Shown one piece after another: positions 44,825-53,477 of a stretch of DNA of 64,000 nucleotides. The notes under the pieces were generated by a model. It was not told the origin of the DNA. It was given only the letters and a program-made list of their open reading frames with translations, and did not search any database. How positions within the stretch are numbered: the stretch's first letter is position 1; every line of letters begins with the position of its first letter. The DNA comes from Lepagella muris (GTDB lineage: Bacteria; Bacteroidota; Bacteroidia; Bacteroidales; Muribaculaceae), in the NCBI RefSeq assembly GCF_004793975.1, contig NZ_SRYB01000016.1, positions 1 to 64,000 of the forward strand, given 5' to 3'. The position numbers and the translations under genes are program-made.

Positions 44825-46585
44825 TTAGAATTCGATGTCGTTCTTACGAACAGTCCATTTCTTAACCTGAACGTCAACTTTGATTTTCACGTCAGATTTC
44901 TCATCAGGATCATCCGGATCAACGGGATCTGGATCGTCCTTAGGATCAAGAGGATGTCCAAGTGCAGATATGCTGGTAACAGCTAATTTATAGACGTTGT
45001 TACGTACAACTGCAAATTCCATATTCCCCATTACACCTGGTTTTCCATTATCCCAGTGACGGTTCCAATAATAGTAATTGGTTGCCCAACCACCTTTTTG
45101 TTCATTATATCTATAAATTGTGAATTGATTATTCACTGCAGCCTGATATAACTCTTCTCCCGTTTTACCCTTACAAGCTTTATAAGCTGATGCAAGTGCT
45201 GTATTTTCATTACCCTCTTTTGTTGCCTCATCTTCTACGGCCTTCCAATTTGGATAAATATTGTTTTTGTAGATAAAAATCGGCTCTGCCTTAGCCTCTA
45301 ATGCTGCTTTCAGTTTCTCAGGAGTAGATTCCGTTGGCTTTATCTCACCTCTGAATACAACACCTGTAGATATTGCTACTTTTTGTTTAGATGCTGGCTC
45401 AGGAATTGTATTTTCTGTGACATAACGCCAAATTTTATAATCACCTTTATTATTATCGGGATCTAAATTCCATTCATTATCATTATCAGAGATTGCACCA
45501 TCTCCAAAATAATCCTTCAAAATAATCCTTCTCCACAAATCAACACCCAACTTACCATCTTCAGAAGGAGTTGCATCCGTAAACAATGCATATTGGAAAT
45601 GGTCGGAATAAGTCAGCTTTTTGGTCCAATTAGAATTCGCTTTCCAATCCCAATCAGGATCAATAAAGAATTTATTTCTATCATCTTCTCCACACATTAA
45701 AGATGTAGATTCAAATTCTGAAGAATGACCCGTTGCTGAAAGTCTATGTAGATAATAGTAAGAATTGCTCATATTGACAAGAGCCATATTTGTCAATTCT
45801 ATCTGCAAGCCTCCTTCAATCGCTTTATCTTCCCCTACAACATTGATATCAATCGGATATACATTGTTATTGACAGTCTTAAAATCAAAACGAGCTATCG
45901 AACGGATAACATCTACAGTACCCATTGGGTATGCGCTTTCTGCATACGCTCCATTCTTAATTCCATCAAGTGGTGGGAGAGCAAGGTCCGTAACCTTAAG
46001 ATTTGCCATCGGTATATTCTTACCCTCTGAAACAGTTGCCAATTGAAGATTATCTCCTGTCAATACATTCTTTGCATTCATCCAATTGGCAGCAGACTCG
46101 CCCCTATTGCGATTTGCAATATGATCCTTCAATTCTTGTGTAGGATTGCAGAATGCGTACACATTCACATGAGCCTGGTCAGGTTTAGTTCCAAGAGACT
46201 CGATGTAATTTACAAGTACTGACTTGTTAAATGTCGCGGTTATATCATAATTGGATGGAATAGTGGCTCCTTCAGCCGTAGGCTGTATCGACACTACATT
46301 TGAAGCAATGAATGAATTATTATTATCCTTGTTATTATCATCCTTGCTAGCAAAGACAATCAAGACCTCCTTCACATTGTTTTCAAAATCCTTACCAATC
46401 TCCTCACCTGCCGGATCACCTGCGGCACGTGTACCGTTACTTGTCGGGAGGGAGATAGTGATTTTCATGTTGACACCATCCTTCTCGCTGATTACTGGCG
46501 AATTGGGTCCGTCGATCGCTTCTGATGAGCAGGACGCGAGCATGGCGGCTGCGAGAAGCGGAAAGTAAAATTTAGATACCTTCAT
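44825..46585 (-). CDS. Mfa1-family major pilin (fimbrillin)
   Basis: Predicted shaft subunit of the pilus. The 586-residue protein has lipobox LASC (Cys19) and a GTRAAGDP site at Arg53 where a trypsin-like protease would release the mature pilin. The C-terminus is VVRNNVYKLAVTSISALGHP, an acidic linker rich in DPDDP, and the donor-like strand KIKVDVQVKKWTVRKNDIEF. The coding sequence is visibly more AT-rich than the FimB gene beside it, a sign of rapid diversification or exchange of the exposed major subunit. It follows the DUF3868 gene by 55 bp. Confidence 0.87.
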   Translation of the reverse strand: MKVSKFYFPLLAAAMLASCSSEAIDGPNSPVISEKDGVNMKITISLPTSNGTRAAGDPAGEEIGKDFENNVKEVLIVFASKDDNNKDNNNSFIASNVVSIQPTAEGATIPSNYDITATFNKSVLVNYIESLGTKPDQAHVNVYAFCNPTQELKDHIANRNRGESAANWMNAKNVLTGDNLQLATVSEGKNIPMANLKVTDLALPPLDGIKNGAYAESAYPMGTVDVIRSIARFDFKTVNNNVYPIDINVVGEDKAIEGGLQIELTNMALVNMSNSYYYLHRLSATGHSSEFESTSLMCGEDDRNKFFIDPDWDWKANSNWTKKLTYSDHFQYALFTDATPSEDGKLGVDLWRRIILKDYFGDGAISDNDNEWNLDPDNNKGDYKIWRYVTENTIPEPASKQKVAISTGVVFRGEIKPTESTPEKLKAALEAKAEPIFIYKNNIYPNWKAVEDEATKEGNENTALASAYKACKGKTGEELYQAAVNNQFTIYRYNEQKGGWATNYYYWNRHWDNGKPGVMGNMEFAVVRNNVYKLAVTSISALGHPLDPKDDPDPVDPDDPDEKSDVKIKVDVQVKKWTVRKNDIEF

Positions 46586-46640
46586 GTTGTTAGTAATTTG
46601 TGTTTATAATATTGTTTTATGAATTTATCTCAATTTGAAT

Positions 46641-48134
46641 TCAATTTGAGTTCAATTTTATCTCGGTGTTAAGCATCTTGAAGTTGCTGTTCTCATTATC
46701 CATGACGTGTTGCAACTGTCGGGCTGACTCCTGTGCGGGGGCGTAGCTGCCTATATTGTTGAGCTGCTTTACTGCCTCCTCTTTCGCACCTTGCTTGGCG
46801 GCGAGGATTGCGCGGGCATATTGTGCCTCGTCGCTGTCACCTGCCTTTGTCAGATAGCGTTCCGCACTCTTCAGGTCGTTGCGCTGCATCGCGCTGCATG
46901 CGGCATTCAGGTTGGCGATCGCATCATCGGGATACATCCTGACTGCTATCTCAAACGCCTCATTATAGAGGTCGCTGCCCGGTTCCTGACTCTGTGCCGC
47001 CACGAAAAACTCCTGTAGGGAGAGATTCTGCGGAGCGGTACGCATCATTGCGATTATCTCCTTCGGGTCGGTGTAGGAGCGGATAGTGTAGTTGACGTCG
47101 TAGTCGGAATGACGCAGACCGGGATACACCTCCGTGAGAAGGAATTTGTAATCCTTAGGGAATCTCTTGCGTATTGCAGCCTCTCGTGCATCGTCGTCGC
47201 CTGTATAGAATGGGTCGGTTATCAGAGTGAGGAGTGCATCGCGGTTGGTGAGCATAACGGCTCCGGAGGGTGATGCAACGTATTCACGCAGACCTGCCCA
47301 GTCTTCCGGCTCAAAGGAGGTGGTTATGACCGACGCATCGAAATGGTAGAGACCGCGCACATAGTCGGCGAGAGTGGCTGTACGTCCCTCGGCGAGTCGC
47401 GCATTGTTGGCATAACTACCTTCGGGCGAGGCATATCCCTTGATATGGATATTAGTAATGGATAGATTCTCATCATTGCGGACGGAATCGATCGTGGCTC
47501 TGATTTTCGCGAGTTCCGACGGGTTGCGTCGGTATGACGGGAAGATCTGCGTCTTGTTGACGGGGAAGTCGATATATGCTCTCGCGCTTATCGAGCGCAT
47601 CTTGACCGCCTCCGCCTTCGGCACCACGTAGGAGTATTCCGGCATGAACGTCTTGGGGGTCAGGTCGATCTGAGCCACGGGCACGTCTGCCATCTCTTTC
47701 GGCTCGCTACAGCAACCGTATTCATCGGTGGCAATCACAACGGATGCAGTCTCCATCCACGGGATCAGGGGGGCATCATACCTGTATCTCATCGGAGAAT
47801 CCATCTCTCCGGCACGGTAAAGTGCCGGGGCTCCGGGAGCATCGTTGCGCAGATGGTTGTAGTATCTGTTGCGTCCGGCGATGGTGAAGGGTTTCATCCT
47901 GAGCGTGTCGGCACCATTGACGAGCATCGGCGTGTAGCACACCTCCCGATTCCCCGCCATTACAAGCCGCGAGGGATCAAACTCCATGTCGACGTAGAGC
48001 CTCGAATCAGTCTTCTCAATCTTCAATGAACTGACTTTTAAAGAATTGAAATCAGCATCACCGATTTGAGCGGCATATAATGGGCAGGCTCCCGGCAGAA
48101 TTGCCGTCAGCAATATTTTGACAAATATTTTCAT
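46641..48134 (-). CDS. DUF3868 / OmpA-like periplasmic protein of the pilus operon
   Basis: A conserved accessory gene of Bacteroidetes pilus loci, of uncertain role. The 497-residue protein has a signal peptide (about 1-22), an N-terminal DUF3868 region (about 25-180) and an OmpA-like peptidoglycan-binding region (about 188-290, with FPVNKTQIFPSYRRNPSELA and IHIKGYASPEGSYANNARLA). The C-terminal helical, TPR-like segment (about 385-480) includes NLNAACSAMQRNDLKSAERY. It could tie the assembly site to the cell wall. It lies between DUF3575 (56-bp gap) and the major pilin, the usual order. Confidence 0.85.
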   Translation of the reverse strand: MKIFVKILLTAILPGACPLYAAQIGDADFNSLKVSSLKIEKTDSRLYVDMEFDPSRLVMAGNREVCYTPMLVNGADTLRMKPFTIAGRNRYYNHLRNDAPGAPALYRAGEMDSPMRYRYDAPLIPWMETASVVIATDEYGCCSEPKEMADVPVAQIDLTPKTFMPEYSYVVPKAEAVKMRSISARAYIDFPVNKTQIFPSYRRNPSELAKIRATIDSVRNDENLSITNIHIKGYASPEGSYANNARLAEGRTATLADYVRGLYHFDASVITTSFEPEDWAGLREYVASPSGAVMLTNRDALLTLITDPFYTGDDDAREAAIRKRFPKDYKFLLTEVYPGLRHSDYDVNYTIRSYTDPKEIIAMMRTAPQNLSLQEFFVAAQSQEPGSDLYNEAFEIAVRMYPDDAIANLNAACSAMQRNDLKSAERYLTKAGDSDEAQYARAILAAKQGAKEEAVKQLNNIGSYAPAQESARQLQHVMDNENSNFKMLNTEIKLNSN

Positions 48135-48190
48135 ATTGGAATCAGTAAGCGGAATTATCCGCAGCTATCTATATTTTGGGAAGGGTGTTT

Positions 48191-48766
48191 TCAGAATAGA
48201 TATATGAGGTTGACCGCAAGTTTTGTCGGTCCGACATAATCATGGTTAACACGGGAATCGATTTTCGTGCCACATTCGGCGCAAGGATAGACGTCGGAAC
48301 GGCTGTGGATCCAGCCCAGTCCAAGTTCCGCCTCTATGTTCCAGTGGCGAGACAATATCCAGGAGTAACCGTAGGCAATGCCTGCGCCCTCCATCCAGCC
48401 TTGGTATCGCTTGGTGTCGAGTCCGTAAAGTCCGAGTGGATGCAGACCTTTCGGAAGATTGCCGAAATTGAATTGACCGGCAATGGCATGCAGACCGAAG
48501 AAATGACCTTGGAAACGGTCGCAGAGCCAATAGCGTACTTCGGGTTGCACGAGCCAGTGGCGCATACGGTGCTTGCCGAGGTTCCAGGCATTTAGATTGC
48601 CGGAGATGTCGAGCGTCCACCGTGGCGAGAGACCCGTCTCTATTCCGAGATTTGCGGTGGCGAGGGCATCGTATAGAAGATTAGTCTTCAAGGCAACCTT
48701 CTGAGCATTCATGCCTCCGACTCCGAGGAGCAGAAACATCAGAAGTGACAGTAGTTTACTTTTCAT
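48191..48766 (-). CDS. DUF3575 outer-membrane-type protein of the pilus operon
   Basis: The first gene of the pilus operon. The 191-residue protein has a signal peptide (MKSKLLSLLMFLLLGVGGMNAQ) followed by KVALKTNLLYDALATANLGI, the DUF3575 signature. Alternating hydrophobic strands end in an aromatic/aliphatic residue (LAVNLIYLF), consistent with a small beta-barrel. Its function in pilus assembly is unknown, but it is regularly paired with DUF3868. The promoter must lie between 48767 and about 48970; the best candidate is a near-consensus TAATTTG on the minus strand at 48864-48870. Confidence 0.85.
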   Translation of the reverse strand: MKSKLLSLLMFLLLGVGGMNAQKVALKTNLLYDALATANLGIETGLSPRWTLDISGNLNAWNLGKHRMRHWLVQPEVRYWLCDRFQGHFFGLHAIAGQFNFGNLPKGLHPLGLYGLDTKRYQGWMEGAGIAYGYSWILSRHWNIEAELGLGWIHSRSDVYPCAECGTKIDSRVNHDYVGPTKLAVNLIYLF

Positions 48767-49326
48767 ATCGTGTCGAGGTTAGCCTGTCGGGAGATAATCC
48801 GCCTGTATCCGATTCTTTGGCGATTGCCTCCCTGCATGGGGTACACCAGGAATACAGATACGACAAATTATCTCACAACAATCGGAATTGTCGCAAGATA
48901 TCGCTAATCTTCTATTCGCAACTTACTATTACACTGCAAGTTACATGCTTCCGGGGGGGGGGGTAATTCCGTACCTCCGGTTTGAGGGGAGAGCTGAGAA
49001 CTTAGATATCATTACTAAAGATGCCATAAAATTTAGTTTAGTTAAGCGTTTTCAGAATTTATTTAGAGAATCCATTCTACGTTGGGAGCGTAGCGTGGAT
49101 GGTTTTTCAAATGGTCTTATGAAAGGAACTCGTAAGAATTTATTTGTCTTTTCATGTAGATGCTGCAAAATTATAATCTTATTTTAGAACTTGCAAATAA
49201 TTTTGTAAAAAAAATTGAAAATATGTTCTTAAACATAAAATCATTAGGATTTTGACTGGCGATCCCTGCGTTCCCGACATTCCCGACGATGGAATCGCCG
49301 GGAACGGGGGACTTCGCGAAACTGCT
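48767..49326. other. Non-coding region upstream of the pilus operon
   Basis: No convincing gene. It holds a near-consensus minus-strand box (TAATTTG, 48864-48870) with no clear -33 partner, the 11-G tract at 48953-48963, and an AT-rich stretch (49010-49250). A GC-rich inverted repeat TTCCCGACGAT / ATCGCCGGGAA (49280-49290, 49294-49304, one mismatch) comes before the repeat array. A 99-codon plus-strand frame crossing the G tract at 48888-49187 is not convincing as a gene. Confidence 0.6.
48953..48963. repeat. Homopolymer of 11 G (11 C on the pilus-operon strand)
   Basis: Eleven consecutive G residues, 187 bp upstream of the first pilus gene start. Tracts of this length are rare by chance and are classic sites of slipped-strand mispairing. 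Lying in the 5' region of a surface-appendage operon, it could change promoter or upstream-element spacing. It could also be a sequencing or assembly artefact in length. Confidence 0.85.
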
Positions 49327-49477
49327 GATACAACCGATACAACCGATACAAACCGATACAAGCGATACAACCGATACAAACCGATACAAGCGATACAAGC
49401 GATACAGACCGATACAAGCGATACAAGCGATACAGACCGATACAAGCCGATACAACCGATACAAGCCGATACAGAGC
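49327..49477. repeat. Sixteen-unit 9/10-bp tandem array abutting mutS2
   Basis: Units GATACAACC, GATACAAGC (9 bp) and GATACAAACC, GATACAGACC, GATACAAGCC (10 bp) follow one another from 49327 to 49477. The last unit touches the stop codon of mutS2 (49478-49480, minus strand). The order of unit types is not random: a GATACAAGC-GATACAAGC-GATACAGACC block occurs twice (49392-49410 region and 49111-equivalent units at 49411-49438), pointing to expansion by duplication. A GC-rich hairpin lies just beyond. The period matches the 9-bp arrays at 15.6 and 16.5 kb, though the unit sequence differs. Confidence 0.85.
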
Positions 49478-51940
49478 TTATGCGAGATCGATAACGGTGA
49501 TGCCGGCGCCGCCGAAGCGGACGTCTTCGTCGCGGAAGGAGGCGACGTTGGGGTTGGCTTTCAGTTGCTGGCGGATGAGGGTCTTGAGGATGCCGTGGCC
49601 TGTGCCGTGAAGGATGCGGAGGCGCGAGGCGTTGAATTGCACGGCGTCGTCGAGGAAGTAGGTGACGGCTTGCAGGGCTTCGTCTGCCCTCATTCCTCTT
49701 ACGTCGATCTCGTTCTTGAATTTGAGCTGGCGTTCGCGACTCTCGTCACTGGTGGAGGATGAGACGGTGAGAATTGTTGATGTGGCTGTCGGTTTCGGTT
49801 TCTGAGCGGGCTGCAGTTTGCTTAGCTCCACGATGGTGCGCAATGCCCCGAATGCCACTTCCGCTTTCTTACCACTGATGCTGAGTATCTTGCCGACCAC
49901 TCCTCCATCTGACATACGCACGTAGTCATCCACCGATAGTGTCTTCTTCACCTCCGGCTTCGGAGCGGTTTTCTTCACGTTCTCCGACTTGCGGCTCTTG
50001 TGGCGCAACGGCTTGAGCACATCCGGCAACGCCTCACCTTTGGATTCCTCCTCAAGGTTGCGCTTGTAGTCCTCCAACTCCTTACGGATCTGGCGCGTGC
50101 GCTCCTTCTCTGCCTCCGCCTTCTTTATCTCGTGGATCGAACGCTCTATCTTGGCGTTGGCTCCGGCAAGAATCTCCTTCGCCTCCTCGCGTGCGGCGCG
50201 TATGATGGCGGCACGCTGCGATTTGAGATCGGAGGAGTTTGATTCGTATGTCTCCAAGAGATTGTCGAGTTTATGCTCCTTCTCCTTTATGGATAGACGC
50301 TTGTTTGCCCAATAGCGGCGGTCGCGCTGTATGTCGAGGAGATATTTATCCATGTTTACATAGTCGCTGCCCACAATCTCGCGGGCACGCTCTATGACGT
50401 CGGCAGGGAGACCGGTGTTGCGGGCTATCTCCAAGGCGAACGAGCTTCCCGGATTGCCGATGGAGAGCTGGAATGTCGGACGGAGATGCTGACGGTCGTA
50501 GAGCATCGCGCCGTTGACAAATCCCGGCTCCGACTCGGCGAAGGTCTTGAGATTCTGATAGTGGGTCGTCACCACCCCCATGCAGCCGGAGCGTCCGAGG
50601 TCGGTAAGTATCGACTGCGCGAGTGCGCCGCCGATCTGCGGTTCCGTGCCGGATCCCATCTCGTCGGCAAGTATCAGCGTGGATGCGTCGGCATGGCTGA
50701 GGAAGAATTTCATATTGGCAAGATGAGAGGAGTAGGTACTGAGGTCGTTCTCTATCGACTGCTCATCGCCTATGTCGATGAATACCCCGGAGAATATACC
50801 CATGTGGGAATTGGAGTATAGCGTCGGGAGCATGCCGCACTGCATCATGTATTGCACCACAGCCACCGTCTTCAGGCATACAGACTTGCCACCGGCATTC
50901 GGTCCGGATATTATGAGGATGCGCTTCTCGCCGCCGAGAGTGATGTCGAGCGGCACGGCTGTGCGTCCCTGCGCACGCAGGTTGAGCATCAGACCGGGAT
51001 GAACGGCATGATACCACTCTATCTCCGGTTTGTCGGAGAGATTCGGCATCTCCGCGCCTGTGTCGTGGGCGAAGCGTGCCTTTGCCTTTATGAAGTCGAG
51101 ACGCGCCAGCTTGCGGCACCCCTCCACTATCTCGCCGACGCATGGGCGCACCATGTCGGTGATGGAAGTCAGTATTATCGCTATCTCGCGGCGTTCATCC
51201 ATCTCGAGTTCGCGCAGACGGTTGCCCGCCTCCACCACCTCCGCCGGCTCGATGAATACGGTCTTTCCCGTGGCACTCTGATCATGGACAATACCGTTAA
51301 TGCTGCGCTTCATCATTGATGACACGGGGATCACGAGGCGTCCGTCGCGCAGGGATGGCGTGGCATCCTTATCGACGATACCCTCCTGAACGGCGCGGTC
51401 GAGCACGCGGCGCATAGCCCTCTGCATGGAGCCTGACGCCACCGACATTGCGCGGCGCACCTCAAGAAGTCCGGGGGATGCATTATCCTTCACTTCTCCG
51501 AACCTTCCTATGCAACGCGACACCTCCCTGACAATCTCGGGGAATGTCGGGAGCATCGCAAACTCATCGCTCAGATATGGGAAACGGCTTGAGCCGTTAT
51601 CCTCCCGCTTGGAGAAGAACTCGCCTACGGCGGTCATGGTCTGTAGAGTGACCGACAGCTTCTGAAGGCGGTCTGCCGACATAAATGATCCTGCCGCCCT
51701 TATCTCCGACAGCCATGGCACAACGTCGTGAACCGTGTCGTCGGGCATATCCGAGGCGGAAGCCAACAGAGCCAACATCTCCGCCACGCATGATAATCTG
51801 CGCCTCACCTCCTCGAATACGGATGTGAAGTCCATGTTCATAGCCTCCTCTTTGCCGAGGCGTGTCTCGCAACGGTCGGTCAGCAGCTGTCGCAGTTGAG
51901 CAAATCCGACCTTCGATTCAAAATCTTTCGGAAAAATCAT
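49478..51940 (-). CDS. mutS2: Endonuclease MutS2
   Basis: A MutS-family ATPase with a Smr nuclease domain, linked to suppression of recombination and to ribosome rescue in other bacteria. The 820-residue protein lacks the MutS mismatch-recognition domain. It has the lever/clamp helices, Walker A GPNAGGKS (346-353), an ADEMGSGTEPQIGGALAQS signature and a long coiled coil with KOW-like region (about 520-690). The C-terminal Smr domain (743-820) contains DVRGMRADEA and HGTGHG (778-783). The length is standard. The 3' end abuts the 9/10-bp repeat array. It lies 68 bp downstream of the UspA-type gene on the same strand. Confidence 0.95.
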   Translation of the reverse strand: MIFPKDFESKVGFAQLRQLLTDRCETRLGKEEAMNMDFTSVFEEVRRRLSCVAEMLALLASASDMPDDTVHDVVPWLSEIRAAGSFMSADRLQKLSVTLQTMTAVGEFFSKREDNGSSRFPYLSDEFAMLPTFPEIVREVSRCIGRFGEVKDNASPGLLEVRRAMSVASGSMQRAMRRVLDRAVQEGIVDKDATPSLRDGRLVIPVSSMMKRSINGIVHDQSATGKTVFIEPAEVVEAGNRLRELEMDERREIAIILTSITDMVRPCVGEIVEGCRKLARLDFIKAKARFAHDTGAEMPNLSDKPEIEWYHAVHPGLMLNLRAQGRTAVPLDITLGGEKRILIISGPNAGGKSVCLKTVAVVQYMMQCGMLPTLYSNSHMGIFSGVFIDIGDEQSIENDLSTYSSHLANMKFFLSHADASTLILADEMGSGTEPQIGGALAQSILTDLGRSGCMGVVTTHYQNLKTFAESEPGFVNGAMLYDRQHLRPTFQLSIGNPGSSFALEIARNTGLPADVIERAREIVGSDYVNMDKYLLDIQRDRRYWANKRLSIKEKEHKLDNLLETYESNSSDLKSQRAAIIRAAREEAKEILAGANAKIERSIHEIKKAEAEKERTRQIRKELEDYKRNLEEESKGEALPDVLKPLRHKSRKSENVKKTAPKPEVKKTLSVDDYVRMSDGGVVGKILSISGKKAEVAFGALRTIVELSKLQPAQKPKPTATSTILTVSSSTSDESRERQLKFKNEIDVRGMRADEALQAVTYFLDDAVQFNASRLRILHGTGHGILKTLIRQQLKANPNVASFRDEDVRFGGAGITVIDLA

Positions 51941-51951
51941 ATTTTATCGTG

Positions 51952-52008
51952 ACTCGCGGACCTAATCCGCGCGTTTTTAATACGCGGTTTCTCTAATCCG
52001 CGCGATTT
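51952..52008. repeat. Short repeat between usp and mutS2 (CTAATCCGCGCG copies)
   Basis: CTAATCCGCGCG occurs twice (near 51962 and 51993), with a related TAATACGCGG between them. CCGCG and CGCGG halves can pair into small hairpins. It fills most of the 68-bp gap between two minus-strand genes and could attenuate or terminate read-through, but there is no U-tract. Confidence 0.45.
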
Positions 52009-53148
52009 CTATACAGGGAGAGCCAGCAATGGGAGGTCTCTCTCAAAAAGCATCTTGTGTGCTATGCCGGGATTGAACAGCCGGCTGAATACGTTTCTTT
52101 TCTTATTCGGCACTATCATCAACTGAAGCCCCGCGTTTTTCTCAAATTTCTCGAAATCCTCCCGGAAAGTCTTGGAGGGGAACACTTCAGTGGAGAATCT
52201 TGCCGTGGGATAGCTTTTGTTGAAATAATCGCATAGCCTACCCACTTTCTCCTTCACGTCGCCCCCGGCACGATCGTTGACGGGGATGAGCGTCACGTCT
52301 ACCTCCGGATATGCAAACGTGCGCATCAGGATATCCATGGAGAGGATGTCATGCTGGTCAAGATTGCAGAAATAGACGAGCCTCTTCAGAGAGTCGACGG
52401 AGGTGAACCGGAAATTCTCCGGTATCGTGAAGACGGGCACCCGACAGGAATCAAGCACTTCGGCGGTGACGCTTCCCACAAGCTGCTCCCCTTTCTTCTC
52501 CACGTCGCGGGTAGCCATGACCACGAGGGTCGGAGGCGTCATGCGGCAATACTCCTTTATCGTGTCTTCGGGAATACCCTCACATACCGACACGGAATAA
52601 TCCATGCCGTCAAGTCCGGCATCTTTAAGCTGACTATAGAGTTTACGTCTGAAATCCTTCATCCGCAGGTTGCTCTCACGCCTCATATCGATCGATTCCT
52701 CCACTTCCATCACGCTCTCGCCCACTATCGGGGAGAGTCCTGAATCCGACGGGTCGTCAGCCGAAAGGCTTCCGGCGAAGTATGGGGAGATATAGGCATG
52801 AAGCAGCACCGGATGCAGTTTCAGCTTGCGGGCAATCTCGAAACCCGCCTTGCATGCAAGAAGACTGCTCGGGGAGAAGTCGACGGGGATGAGGACAACA
52901 GCGTGCGACCCATCCATCTTGACATCGACCATCCCCGACTGTAAGGAATCACCGCTTTCGGTGATTTTCAATGCGATAGGGAGATCCGTCTCCTGAATTT
53001 TCACTCTCACTCCGGATGCTATTCCGGCTCCGGAAATGATCAGATTCTCAAATCTCACATGTATGCCATGGCTCTCAAGAATTTTCTTAAGGGTCAAGGC
53101 TTTTGGATACGTATGTATCGCCAGGGTAATGAATCTTGTAGTCGACAT
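52009..53148 (-). CDS. Tandem universal stress protein with N-terminal DUF2007-like domain
   Basis: Role unknown; UspA proteins bind nucleotides or act in stress responses. The 379-residue protein begins with a segment of about 70 residues (LKKILESHGIHVRFENLIIS, then VRVKIQETDLPIALKI) that resembles the small DUF2007 signal-transducing domain. Two Usp domains follow: about 84-245, with VVLIPVDFSPSSLLACKAGF at the start and VVMATRDVEKKGEQLVGSVT near the end, and a diverged one at about 255-379. The first keeps a G-x-V-type nucleotide motif (VGSVTAEVL); the second does not clearly. It follows the small DNA-binding gene by 65 bp, with a GC-rich hairpin (53164-53190) between them. Confidence 0.8.
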   Translation of the reverse strand: MSTTRFITLAIHTYPKALTLKKILESHGIHVRFENLIISGAGIASGVRVKIQETDLPIALKITESGDSLQSGMVDVKMDGSHAVVLIPVDFSPSSLLACKAGFEIARKLKLHPVLLHAYISPYFAGSLSADDPSDSGLSPIVGESVMEVEESIDMRRESNLRMKDFRRKLYSQLKDAGLDGMDYSVSVCEGIPEDTIKEYCRMTPPTLVVMATRDVEKKGEQLVGSVTAEVLDSCRVPVFTIPENFRFTSVDSLKRLVYFCNLDQHDILSMDILMRTFAYPEVDVTLIPVNDRAGGDVKEKVGRLCDYFNKSYPTARFSTEVFPSKTFREDFEKFEKNAGLQLMIVPNKKRNVFSRLFNPGIAHKMLFERDLPLLALPV

Positions 53149-53163
53149 CTCTTTAATGTTAAG

Positions 53164-53190
53164 CGGCGCCCCGTTTTGTCCGGGACGCCG
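53164..53190. terminator. GC-rich hairpin between the small DNA-binding gene and usp
   Basis: CGGCGCCCCG (53164-53173) and CGGGACGCCG (53181-53190) form a 10-bp stem with one mismatch and a 7-nt loop. On the minus strand, the direction of both genes, no U-tract follows. It could be a partial terminator or mRNA-stabilising element. Confidence 0.5.
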
Positions 53191-53213
53191 TGTGTGTTTG
53201 TTTGTTTAACAAA

Positions 53214-53477
53214 TCAAGCCTCAGCTTGGTTCTGTTCTTCGAGAATCTTGACTGCCATGTCGTAGATTGTGGTGTCATCAAGAACCACGAGACCTCCGTC
53301 GGGACCCGGCTCTATATGCATGCCGACATTTTTGCCAAACTGATAGTTTACGCCGCCGAAATAATTGCGCACTGTCTGTACTGTAAGGTTCAGCTCGTCG
53401 GCTATACGATGTGTAGAGCCGTCGGGCAAACTGTCTTTGAGTCTGCGAAGCTCGTTGAAGGTGATTGTCTTGCTCAT
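53214..53477 (-). CDS. Small helix-turn-helix-like DNA-binding protein
   Basis: An 87-residue conserved Bacteroidetes-type protein. Residues about 5-40 (NELRRLKDSLPDGSTHRIAD and ELNLTVQTVRNYFGG) form a recognisable helix-turn-helix, with sequence-specific DNA binding likely. The C-terminal part (GPDGGLVVLDDTTIYDMAVK) is conserved in the same family and may mediate oligomerisation. Targets are unknown. It stands 210 bp from the end of the Bat operon and upstream of usp on the same strand, so the two may be co-transcribed. Confidence 0.7.
   Translation of the reverse strand: MSKTITFNELRRLKDSLPDGSTHRIADELNLTVQTVRNYFGGVNYQFGKNVGMHIEPGPDGGLVVLDDTTIYDMAVKILEEQNQAEA

Noticed and set aside
48767..48970. 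Invertible promoter for the pilus operon
   Set aside because: I looked for inverted repeats flanking the promoter region and found none of convincing length; the G tract is the only variable-looking element.
48888..49187. 99-codon frame crossing the 11-G tract, with FSNGLMKGT weakly reminiscent of transposase C-termini (FSNG-x-EG)
   Set aside because: Only a few residues fit, no catalytic residues and no terminal repeats were found, and its frame depends on the G-tract length. A degraded transposase cannot be excluded.
49327..49477. CRISPR array
   Set aside because: Units are only 9-10 bp with no spacers, and no cas genes are present.
49171..49494. Open frames in several phases with YRLYRLYRF- or RYKRYKRY-type repeats
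   Set aside because: These are by-products of the GATACA tandem array, not proteins.
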